Below, piece after piece: positions 1-7,447 of a stretch of DNA of 46,514 bases. The number at the start of each line of letters is the position of its first letter. The first letter of the stretch is position 1. Made by a program: the position numbers and the translations under genes. Below the pieces are notes generated by a model that saw only the letters and a program-made list of their open reading frames with translations, made no database searches and was not told the origin of the DNA. This DNA comes from Pseudomonadota bacterium (GTDB taxonomy: Bacteria; Desulfobacterota; Anaeroferrophillalia; Anaeroferrophillales; Tharpellaceae). The stretch lies in contig WFRP01000068.1 of NCBI GenBank assembly GCA_015486505.1, positions 1 to 46,514 of the forward strand. The letters are read 5' to 3'.

Positions 1-437
1 CGATTATTCATGTCCAGCAGGCTGACCAGCGCGGCAATGCCCGGATCAAGGGGCTGACTTTTGCTGATGTTGAGCAGGCTAAAGCCGCCCGCCATCTGAT
101 TATAACCTGTGAGGAGCTGGTCAGTGAGGATTATCTCAAGCAGGAACCGGATCATAATCAGATCCCGTTTATCCAGGTTGACGCGGTTATCCCGATTCCC
201 TGGGGCGCCTGGCCGACCGCCTGCTACAAATACTATGATTACGATCCGAATTATTTACAAAACTACCGGCAGGCGGCGGCCGACGACAAGCTTTACCGGA
301 AATACCTGGCTGAAAACATCATCAATCCTGCCGCACAGAGCGAGTTCCGCGAGCGCATTCCGGCAAGTCGCCGCCAGGTGCTGGCCGCCGACTCTGAAAC
401 CGGCTACGCCACCGGCCTTGAGCGCGGCGGCCGTTAA
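1..437 (+). CDS. CoA-transferase alpha subunit, glutaconate CoA-transferase A type (5' partial)
   Basis: The reading frame is open from the window edge (first full codon at base 3) to TAA at 435-437, giving the last 144 residues. Sequence such as IIHVQQADQRGNARIKG near the start and GAWPTACYKYYDYD further on matches the C-terminal half of the GctA-like alpha subunit of family I CoA-transferases. The beta subunit follows after 47 bp on the same strand, so the two probably form a heteromeric enzyme that moves CoA between carboxylic acids. The substrate cannot be read from the sequence; glutaconate, a branched acid or an aromatic acid are all possible. The N-terminal part, including the start, lies outside the window. 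Confidence 0.9.
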   Translation, partial: IIHVQQADQRGNARIKGLTFADVEQAKAARHLIITCEELVSEDYLKQEPDHNQIPFIQVDAVIPIPWGAWPTACYKYYDYDPNYLQNYRQAAADDKLYRKYLAENIINPAAQSEFRERIPASRRQVLAADSETGYATGLERGGR

Positions 438-484
438 AACAGCCGCAATAAAGTAACGAAAAAAATAACTTAACAAAAAAGGTT

Positions 485-1267
485 ATGGGAAAATCAGACT
501 TAAATTACAGCCTGCGGGAGATGATGACGATTGCCGCCGCGCGGGAGATCAAAGATGGCGACATCGTCTTCTGCGGCACCGGAATCTCGATGCTGGCGGC
601 AATGGCGGCCAAACATATCAATGCCCCGTTGAGCACCATTTTTTTTGAGACCGGCGCCATTGATGCCCGGCTGGAAGAGGTGCCGCTCGCGGTGGCCGAT
701 TCGCGGGTTATGTACGCCACGGCCGTTAACGGCGGTCTCGCCGATGCCTTTGCCACCATGCAGAACCGCTTTACCGGCAGCCGGGTCGTCGGTATTTTAG
801 GCGCGGCCCAGATCGATATTTACGGTAACTTAAATTCCACGGTAATCGGTGATTACCGGCAGCCGGAGATCCGCTTTTCCGGCAGCGGCGGCGCCTGTGA
901 TGTCGCCAGTTTTGTCAGCCGGACAATCATCTTTATGCAGCATGAAAAACGAAAATTTGTCAAAAAACTTGACTATTTCACCAGCCCGGGCTGGATTGAC
1001 GGCCCCGACGGCCGCGAAAAAACCGGTCTCGACCCCGGCGGCCCGGAAGCGGTAATTACCAATCTCGGGATTTTGCGTTTCGACAATGAAAGCAGGAAAA
1101 TGTATCTTGCGGCCTGCTATCCCGGGATCAACCCGGAAAAAGTGCAGGAGAAAACCGGCTTCAAACTTGATTTGAGCCGGGTGCAAACAGCGCCGCCGCC
1201 GTCAGCCGCGGAGCTTAAAATCTTACGCGAACACTGCGATCCGCAAAGGTTAATCCTGGGTCAGTAA
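485..1267 (+). CDS. CoA-transferase beta subunit, glutaconate CoA-transferase B type
   Basis: This 260-residue protein is the expected size for the beta subunit of a glutaconate-type CoA-transferase. Glu55 in IFFETGAID lies where family members carry the glutamate that forms the glutamyl-CoA thioester, and the Gly-rich stretch GSGGACDVAS (about 137-146) is typical of the CoA-binding part. The start ATG at 485 follows an A-rich stretch with a short AAGG-like signal (aaaaaaggttATG). It is paired with the alpha subunit just upstream. Its 3' end is only 9 bp from the convergent universal stress protein gene, so there is no room for a terminator between them. Confidence 0.92.
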   Translation: MGKSDLNYSLREMMTIAAAREIKDGDIVFCGTGISMLAAMAAKHINAPLSTIFFETGAIDARLEEVPLAVADSRVMYATAVNGGLADAFATMQNRFTGSRVVGILGAAQIDIYGNLNSTVIGDYRQPEIRFSGSGGACDVASFVSRTIIFMQHEKRKFVKKLDYFTSPGWIDGPDGREKTGLDPGGPEAVITNLGILRFDNESRKMYLAACYPGINPEKVQEKTGFKLDLSRVQTAPPPSAAELKILREHCDPQRLILGQ

Positions 1268-1276
1268 GCAGCGTAA

Positions 1277-1735
1277 CTATTCCGCGTACTCTTCAATATC
1301 CCAATGTTTGGTGTCCAGACGCGTGGTCAGCACCGGACAGGGGGAATGGCGGACAATTTTTTCCGCGACACTGCCCAAAAGGATATGCGACAATCCTGTA
1401 TGCCCGTGTGTCGACATAACGACAAGATCGGCATCAATCTCCTCGGCATAGGCGACAATCTCTTCATAGGGGATTCCGTGCCGAATCACCCCGACACATT
1501 CTACACCGGAAGTTTCACAGCGTCTTGTGCAGATAACCACTTCATGTTCAATGGTCTCCTGCATATTCGCCATAAACTCAGTCCCGACCTCCAGATTAAC
1601 ATAAGACGGCATATCTTCAATTACCGACAGAATATGCAGAGTCGCGCCGAATTTACGGCAAATTTCAAGCGCGTAACGTAAAGAATTACGGCTGTTCTGT
1701 GAACCGTCAGTTAATGCGAGAACCGTTTTAATCAT
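1277..1735 (-). CDS. universal stress protein, UspA family
   Basis: A 152-residue single-domain Usp protein, cytoplasmic and probably a dimer. It starts MIKTVLALTDGSQNS, the beta1/P-loop-like start of the fold. Near residues 104-118 it has STHGHTGLSHILLGSV, matching the ATP-binding pattern G-x9-G-S of the ATP-binding Usp branch. A strong ribosome site (AAGGGGGTG) precedes the ATG. The stop codon is the TAG inside GAATAGTTAC, the same decamer that ends the dispersed repeats of this window, so the C-terminus may have been set by repeat sequence. The gene is alone on its strand; its function is general stress or energy-status response by family membership only. Confidence 0.93.
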   Translation of the reverse strand: MIKTVLALTDGSQNSRNSLRYALEICRKFGATLHILSVIEDMPSYVNLEVGTEFMANMQETIEHEVVICTRRCETSGVECVGVIRHGIPYEEIVAYAEEIDADLVVMSTHGHTGLSHILLGSVAEKIVRHSPCPVLTTRLDTKHWDIEEYAE

Positions 1736-1881
1736 AATTTCACCCCCTTCCCCGATAAAGCAAAAAATTCTCCGCCCCGCGCGACGACAGGCCCGGGCGG
1801 CAACCCCGTCATTACTATTCCTTACTATTTAATTAAAGCTTACGGCAACCCTTTTGTCAAGTCAGGATAAAAAAATCATAT

Positions 1882-2280
1882 GTAACTATTCAGCCAAATC
1901 TTACCCCCCCACCTTCTGGAGGGGGCGGGGGTGGTTTTTCGTAAGCGGTTGCGGGATTTGTTCCCGCATTAGTGCCTTACAGGTTATTTTCTTGTTTTTT
2001 TCGACAGCTTTTTCCAACTGTAAAAACAAGAAAATGTTCTGATAAGAGTACTTATTTGCGCCCAACGGAAGTGCCCTTGGGGTGCGACCAGCGGATTGCC
2101 CCTGGGTGCGGGCCGGTAACTTTCTTTTGGGTTGCGGGTTTGTTCCCGCATTAACATTGCAACTGTTTGAGCGTAAGCGAGTTTTGCAAGGCGGGCGCAG
2201 CGAGCTTAAAGAAAAAACAGAAATCTTAACGCCTAGTGGAGAAAAACCGCGTCCGGCCCCGGATTCGGCTGAATAGTTAC
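1882..2280 (+). repeat. Dispersed modular repeat, copy A, with terminal inverted repeats
   Basis: This gene-free stretch is one composite element. The left end is GTAACTATTCAGCCAAATC and the right end is the complementary GATTCGGCTGAATAGTTAC. Inside, in order, are a G/C-rich hairpin, TTGCGGGATTTGTTCCCGC, the core (CTTACAGGTTATTTTC ... GAAAATGTTCTGATAAG), one 26-bp unit plus a degenerate second unit, another TTGCGGG...CCCGC hairpin, and an about 110-bp right module. In the core of this copy the arms TTTTCTTGTTTTT and AAAAACAAGAAAA pair perfectly. It has no transposase. It lies between the 5' ends of the divergent uspA-like and sppA-like genes. Confidence 0.85.
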
Positions 2281-2389
2281 AATCATATTTAATATTTTGT
2301 AACTTGACATATCCGCCGGATTAAATGTAATGCAGCAAACTCGACGGCGCACAGCCGGGCATCTCTTCATCATAACAATACGGTCAATC

Positions 2390-4246
2390 ATGCAATTTAT
2401 TTTCAGGCTCAGCCGGACAATTTTCTGTGGCTTATGGCGTTTTTTAAGTTTCTGCCGCGGCGTTATCGCCAATCTGCTTTTGATAATTCTGATAATTTTT
2501 ATCGCGGCGAGCTGGTTCGAACAGGAGCCGGTAAACCTGCCGGAATCAGCCGCGCTGTTACTTGACCCAACCGGTAAAATAACCGAAACCGCCCCCGACA
2601 ACAATCCCTGGCAGCTACTTCTGCGGCAGGAACTTGCAGAGATGCAAAACAGCCCGCTCCAGGACATTCTTGATGTCATTGCCACAGCAACCACCGATTC
2701 CCGAATAAAAGTGCTGGTTTTAGACACCAGCGACCTGGAGCAGATAAATCTCAATCAGATAATGACAATCGGCGCCGCCCTGAAAGAGTTTTCCCGGAGC
2801 GGAAAAAAGGTTATTGCCGTCGGTGATCATTTCACCCAGAAAGACTATCTCCTCGCCAGCTATGCTGATGAAATCATCTTGAATCCCATCGGCGGGGTTG
2901 AGCTTAAAGGTTTCTCCCGCTACCGGCTCTACGGTCGTCAGGCCCTGGAAAAGCTGAAAGTAAATTTCAATCTCTTTCGCGCCGGTGAATATAAATCCGC
3001 CCTGGAGCCTTTTTTTCGCGATAACATGTCGGACGCGGCCCGGAGCGCCAACCGGGAGTGGCTCAACGACCTCTGGGGCTACACAACCCGGCAGCTGCTT
3101 AAAAATCGACCGCGATTACGACCGGCGAAGCTTGACGATTATATCAACCATTACGATCGCCGGCTGGCGGCCAACCACGGCAATGCCGCCAACACCGCTT
3201 TAAGCGCCAGCCTGGTTGACCGTCTTTTATCCCGGCCCAAATTCCGGGATTACATTGCGACTCTGGTGGGCGCGGCCGCGGACGATCCCCATGACTTTGC
3301 CCGGATCGACTGGACTGATTACAGCCTGCGGAACGAAAAATCGTATCAAAACCCGCCCACCGCCGCCAGAATCGCCATCATTACCGCCACCGGCGAAATC
3401 CTGCCGGGACAGCAGCCCGAAACCCGCATCGGGGCCGAAACTCTGAGCAAACTGCTCAACCGGGCTCGCCGGGCCCCGGAGATTAAAGCCGTAGTCCTGC
3501 GTATTGACTCCGGCGGCGGCAGTATGACCGCATCCGAGATCATCCGCCAGGAAATCCTGCAGCTTAAAGCGAGCGGTAAACCCTTAATCATCTCTATGGG
3601 GCGCCTGGCCGCTTCCGGGGCTTACTGGATCTCGGCCGATGCCGATGAAATCTGGGCCGAACCCACCACCTTAACCGGCTCCATCGGCGTTTTCGGAGCC
3701 TGGCCGACTTTTGAAGAGAGCCTTAAAGAAATCGGCATCAACAGCGATGGCGTCAGCACCAATCCCGAGGCCGGCAAAGCAAGTTTAACCCGCCCATTAC
3801 TGCCGCAGCAGGCCCGGGCGTTACAGCTTAATGTTAATCAGGGTTATCGACGTTTTCTGGAGATTGTCGCCGGCGGCCGCCGTTTAAGTTTGAACGAGGT
3901 CGAAAAACTTGCCGGCGGCCGGGTACTCAGCGGTCTCCGGGCCAAGGAACTGGGGCTGGTCGATCATCTGGGAGATCTGCGGGACGCGGTAAACTCCGCC
4001 GGCGCCCGGGTCGGCCTTAACGCTGATGACGCGATCTATCTCCAGGATGAAAAAAGTACCGCCGATGCCATTGGTGAGCTGATAAATAGTCGCCAGAGTT
4101 TTTTCACCACCCTGCTCTCCCGGTTTATACCGGAGCCCGATGCTGATTTCAGCCGCGCAATCCAAAATCATAGAGAACTTTTTTTCAATCTCAAAGACCC
4201 GCAAAACCTCTATGTCGACAGCCTGCTTGAAAACTTTGCCTTGTAA
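2390..4246 (+). CDS. sppA: signal peptide peptidase SppA, 67K type (protease IV)
   Basis: Membrane-anchored serine peptidase of family S49 that degrades cleaved signal peptides. From the ATG at 2390 it has 618 residues, the usual length of the long, tandem-domain form. The N-terminus has a basic/aromatic start and one membrane segment (about 25-42). The catalytic lysine is in EYKSALEPF (Lys202) and the catalytic serine in AASGAYWIS (Ser409), the same serine number as in E. coli SppA, which is why this start is preferred to the in-frame ATG at 2330 that adds 20 residues. Neither start has a good ribosome site. A repeat element ends 110 bp upstream and a terminator-like hairpin follows. Confidence 0.93.
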   Translation: MQFIFRLSRTIFCGLWRFLSFCRGVIANLLLIILIIFIAASWFEQEPVNLPESAALLLDPTGKITETAPDNNPWQLLLRQELAEMQNSPLQDILDVIATATTDSRIKVLVLDTSDLEQINLNQIMTIGAALKEFSRSGKKVIAVGDHFTQKDYLLASYADEIILNPIGGVELKGFSRYRLYGRQALEKLKVNFNLFRAGEYKSALEPFFRDNMSDAARSANREWLNDLWGYTTRQLLKNRPRLRPAKLDDYINHYDRRLAANHGNAANTALSASLVDRLLSRPKFRDYIATLVGAAADDPHDFARIDWTDYSLRNEKSYQNPPTAARIAIITATGEILPGQQPETRIGAETLSKLLNRARRAPEIKAVVLRIDSGGGSMTASEIIRQEILQLKASGKPLIISMGRLAASGAYWISADADEIWAEPTTLTGSIGVFGAWPTFEESLKEIGINSDGVSTNPEAGKASLTRPLLPQQARALQLNVNQGYRRFLEIVAGGRRLSLNEVEKLAGGRVLSGLRAKELGLVDHLGDLRDAVNSAGARVGLNADDAIYLQDEKSTADAIGELINSRQSFFTTLLSRFIPEPDADFSRAIQNHRELFFNLKDPQNLYVDSLLENFAL

Positions 4247-4286
4247 AAACTTTTTCGCTGCTACCGCGATTGACAAAACATATTAA

Positions 4287-4313
4287 AGCGACTATAAAGG
4301 TTGCTCTTTTTTT
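4287..4313 (+). terminator. Probable Rho-independent terminator after sppA
   Basis: Arms AGCGAC and GTTGCT pair over 6 bp with one G-T pair and a 7-base loop, followed by a C and a run of T (CTTTTTTTT). It lies 40 bp after the sppA stop. Confidence 0.6.
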
Positions 4314-4361
4314 ACAGTGCCGGATTTATTTAAGTATGCGGCCTTACGGACAGGGTTTGCG

Positions 4362-4612
4362 TTAGTACCTTACAGGTTATTTTCTGCACCAAAAAACAAG
4401 ATTTAATAATCAGAAAATGTTCTGATAAGAGTACTTATTTGCGGGCCGAGAAGACCCGATTGGGTTGCGGGATCTGTTCCCGCATTAGTACCTTACAGGT
4501 TATTTTCTGCACCAAAAAACAAGATTTAATAATCAGAAAATGTTCTGATAAGAGTACTTATTTGCGGGCCAGAAAGGCTCCGTTTGGGTTGCGGGGATTG
4601 TTCCCGCATTAG
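4362..4612 (+). repeat. Dispersed repeat, copy B: two core units in direct tandem
   Basis: Two nearly identical units with a 123-bp period. Each contains AGTACCTTACAGGTTATTTTC, a loop, CAGAAAATGTTCTGATAAG and AGTACTTATTTGCGGG, then a TTGCGGG...TTCCCGCATTAG hairpin. ATTTTCTG and CAGAAAAT flank a loop of about 24 bases. The second unit ends 27 bp before the glutamate synthase glutaminase gene, so any transcript that starts further upstream carries both hairpins in its leader. The repeat fills nearly all of the sppA-gltS gap; nothing else was seen there. Confidence 0.85.
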
Positions 4613-4639
4613 TCTTTTATTGCCAAGGAGATTTTTAAA

Positions 4640-5770
4640 ATGTGTCGGCTAAGTGCCATAATTTCAGATAGTTACTTTTCCCCAATGGAAAACATCATGG
4701 CCCTGGAAACGATGAAAGAGGGGCATGACGGTTCCGGTCTCGGACTGGTTTTGCGCGATTTAGGGGGTGAATTCGAGAATTTGAAAGAGTTCCCGATCCT
4801 CTCCGGGATCTGCAGTGAAGCGGGCTTGAAGACCATGGATGAGTACATGGTCAGCTTAGGTTTCAAAACCAAATACCTCTGGGACCCGAAGATTAATGAA
4901 GCCGGCTGTGGCATCAAATCCCGGGGCTTCTATTTCGCCCGGGCTTATGAATATCCGGACGAGATTAAAGACGCTGATGAAAAGGTTAAATTTGACCTCT
5001 TAGCCCAGACCCGGCTCGATCTACGGGAAATGGGCATGGCGGATGAATCGATCACGGTCTTCTCTTTCTGGCCTGATTTAATCACCTTGAAAGAAGTTGG
5101 TGATCCGCTGGATGTCGGCATCTTTTTCGGCCTTGACCAGAAATCTCTCCTGGCGAAGAATATCATGGCCCAGGGACGGCAGAACACTAACTATGCCATC
5201 AACCTTTACGCCTGCCATCCTTTCTTTCTCGAAGGTTATTCGACGATGACCAACGGCGAGAATACGGCGTTTATCCCGATTCGCGAGTTTTTGACCGGCC
5301 GGGGCCTGCCCGGTTATGTCGGTTATCGCAGCGACAGTGAGGTCTTCTGCCATATTCTCCATTATATGCGCAAGCAGCTCGGCTTCCCCCTGAAATATTA
5401 CAAAGATGTTATCACCCCGCTTTTTGACCGGGAAATGACCGAACGTTCCGACCGCAAGGCGATTGAGCTTATTAAACGCGTATTACGGCCTTTAACCATT
5501 GACGGCCCGAACTGCGTTATCGGTTCCGATATTGACGGTACGATTTTTATGGTTCAGGACGCCAAGAAACTGCGCCCCGGCGTCGTCGGCGGCGTTCCCG
5601 GCAAATACGCGCTGATGTCCGAAGTCTGCGGGGTTGATGCCGTAGTCCCTGAACGTGACCGCAGTAAAGATGTTTTCCCCATGAAATACGACATGGTGAT
5701 GATCAATAAAGATGCCAAGGAGATCAAGATATGGAATCAAAAGCACGGCTCGATGTCAACGGTCAACTGA
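4640..5770 (+). CDS. glutamate synthase, class II glutamine amidotransferase subunit
   Basis: A 376-residue protein that starts MCRLSAIISD, so Cys2 would be the N-terminal nucleophile after Met removal, as in Ntn-type class II glutaminases. It should hydrolyse glutamine and pass ammonia to the synthase subunit encoded next. Further support is the family-like stretch GHDGSGLGLVLRDLGG (about 29-44). A good ribosome site (AAGGAG, 9 bases before ATG) fixes the start. Its last 40 bp overlap the next gene in another frame, implying translational coupling. This is the stand-alone glutaminase of the archaeal-type, split glutamate synthase rather than the N-terminal domain of a 1500-residue GltB. Confidence 0.9.
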   Translation: MCRLSAIISDSYFSPMENIMALETMKEGHDGSGLGLVLRDLGGEFENLKEFPILSGICSEAGLKTMDEYMVSLGFKTKYLWDPKINEAGCGIKSRGFYFARAYEYPDEIKDADEKVKFDLLAQTRLDLREMGMADESITVFSFWPDLITLKEVGDPLDVGIFFGLDQKSLLAKNIMAQGRQNTNYAINLYACHPFFLEGYSTMTNGENTAFIPIREFLTGRGLPGYVGYRSDSEVFCHILHYMRKQLGFPLKYYKDVITPLFDREMTERSDRKAIELIKRVLRPLTIDGPNCVIGSDIDGTIFMVQDAKKLRPGVVGGVPGKYALMSEVCGVDAVVPERDRSKDVFPMKYDMVMINKDAKEIKIWNQKHGSMSTVN

Positions 5771-7386
5771 CCTTAAAAGAGCTGCCTTATATAATTCAGT
5801 GGGATGCCGCTAAATGTACCCGCTGCGGCCAGTGTACGACGGTCTGCCCGCAGAAAGCAATTGAGCCGGCGGTTTTTGTCCAACGGGTGGTAACCTCAGA
5901 AGGTCCTCTGCCCCTGCCCCAGAGCGTCCGTCAGGTCGGCCAGGGGATCAAACAGGTCACCGATATTGAGCGCTACTGTGTCGGCTGCGGCGTCTGCTCG
6001 CAGGTCTGCCCCAATGCCGCGATTTTCCCGGAATACAATCCGGTCAACAAGTTTGCCTTCCATAAGAATCAGGGCGGGATTCCGCACAAACGCGGCGGCC
6101 GGCGCAACAATACTGAGACCTCGACTCTGGATAAACTTAAATTTACCCGGATCTCAATGCTGACCGACCCGGCTCTGGACGCCGGCCGGCACGAGTTTCA
6201 CATCCGCACCCTGCTCGGCCGCAATCTCGCCCCGGAGAGTATGCCGCTGACGATTAAAGATGATGAACTCGGTCTCGACGAGATGGCCTATATTCCGCCG
6301 ACCCGGGAGATTTTCCCGATCCGGATCGGCGGGATGTCCTTCGGCGCCCTCTCTCCGCATATGTGGGAAGGTCTGGCGATGGGGGTGGCCTATCTTAATG
6401 AAGTCGAAAATATCCCGGTGGTGATGTGCACCGGTGAAGGCGGTATGCCCTCCCGGCTCTTAAAATCCCGTTTCCTTAAATATTTCATCCTCCAGATCGC
6501 CTCCGGCTATTTCGGCTGGGATGAGATTATCCACGCGATTCCGGATATGCAGGAAGACCCGGCCGCGATTGAGATCAAATACGGTCAGGGCGCCAAACCC
6601 GGTGACGGCGGCCTGCTGATGGCTTTCAAGGTGCTGGAGTTGATCTCCAAAGTCCGGGGCGTGCCGATGCAGGTTGATCTTGCCTCGCCGCCGACCCATC
6701 AGACCAAATACTCAATCGAAGAAGCGGTCGCCAAAATGATTACTTCAATGTCGATGGCTTTCGGTTTCCGGGTGCCGGTCTACCCCAAAATCTCCGGTTC
6801 CCAGACCGCGACCGCGGTTTTGAATAATCTCGCCCGTAATCCTTTTGCCGCGGCGTTGACTATCGACGGCGAAGACGGCGGCACCGGTGCGGCCTACAAT
6901 GTTTCAGTTGACAAAATGGGCCATCCGATCGCATCCAATTTACGCGAGTGCTATCTGAACCTGGTTAAAATCGGCAAACAGAATGAACTGCCGCTCTTTG
7001 CCGCCGGCGGGGTTGGTAAAACCGGTTCTTTAGCCGCCAATGCCGCCGCCCTGATTATGCTCGGCGCCTCCGGGGTCGACTGCGGGAAATACATAATGCA
7101 GGCGGCCGCCGGCTGTCTTGGTGACGAATACAACCGCTGTAATCTCTGTAATGTCGGACGCTGTCCCAAAGGCATAACCACCCAGGATGCCCGTCTCTAC
7201 CGGCGGCTTGATCCCGACAAGGTTGCCGAACGGGTGGTCGATGTTTTCAAATCGGCGGATACCGAACTGAAAAAGATCTTCGCGCCGATGGGCCGCAGTA
7301 CGCAGCTGCCGATCGGGATGTCCGACGGTCTCAGTATCGGTGACAAAGCAATTGCGGATCAACTGCAGATCAGTTTCGCCAGCTAA
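5731..7386 (+). CDS. glutamate synthase, ferredoxin and FMN synthase domain subunit (archaeal-type GltB)
   Basis: 551 residues. The N-terminus has two 4Fe-4S motifs (CTRCGQCTTVCP at about 29-40 and CVGCGVCSQVCP at about 83-94). The rest is the FMN-binding synthase barrel (GGMSFGALSPHMWEG, IDGEDGGTGAAYN, AAGGVGKTGSLAANA), ending with the cysteine cluster CNLCNVGRCPKGI that holds the third Fe-S cluster. It combines 2-oxoglutarate with ammonia and reducing power to make glutamate. The start follows AAGGAG inside the end of the glutaminase gene. The GXGXG domain that ends classical GltB is absent here and is found at the start of the next gene, so the three products must act as a complex. Confidence 0.93.
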   Translation: MESKARLDVNGQLTLKELPYIIQWDAAKCTRCGQCTTVCPQKAIEPAVFVQRVVTSEGPLPLPQSVRQVGQGIKQVTDIERYCVGCGVCSQVCPNAAIFPEYNPVNKFAFHKNQGGIPHKRGGRRNNTETSTLDKLKFTRISMLTDPALDAGRHEFHIRTLLGRNLAPESMPLTIKDDELGLDEMAYIPPTREIFPIRIGGMSFGALSPHMWEGLAMGVAYLNEVENIPVVMCTGEGGMPSRLLKSRFLKYFILQIASGYFGWDEIIHAIPDMQEDPAAIEIKYGQGAKPGDGGLLMAFKVLELISKVRGVPMQVDLASPPTHQTKYSIEEAVAKMITSMSMAFGFRVPVYPKISGSQTATAVLNNLARNPFAAALTIDGEDGGTGAAYNVSVDKMGHPIASNLRECYLNLVKIGKQNELPLFAAGGVGKTGSLAANAAALIMLGASGVDCGKYIMQAAAGCLGDEYNRCNLCNVGRCPKGITTQDARLYRRLDPDKVAERVVDVFKSADTELKKIFAPMGRSTQLPIGMSDGLSIGDKAIADQLQISFAS

Positions 7387-7447
7387 GTCGAAGTGCAAGC
7401 AAAAAACTGTTTTCATTAAATGTTTACATCTATTTTCAGGTCAAAAA

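Noticed and set aside
1854..2276. Several 60-codon frames upstream of sppA
   Set aside because: All lie in repeat copy A and recur in other copies of the repeat.
2233..2754. Long minus-strand frame opposite sppA
   Set aside because: It is a shadow of the sppA coding strand and the repeat; no family resemblance, no ribosome site.
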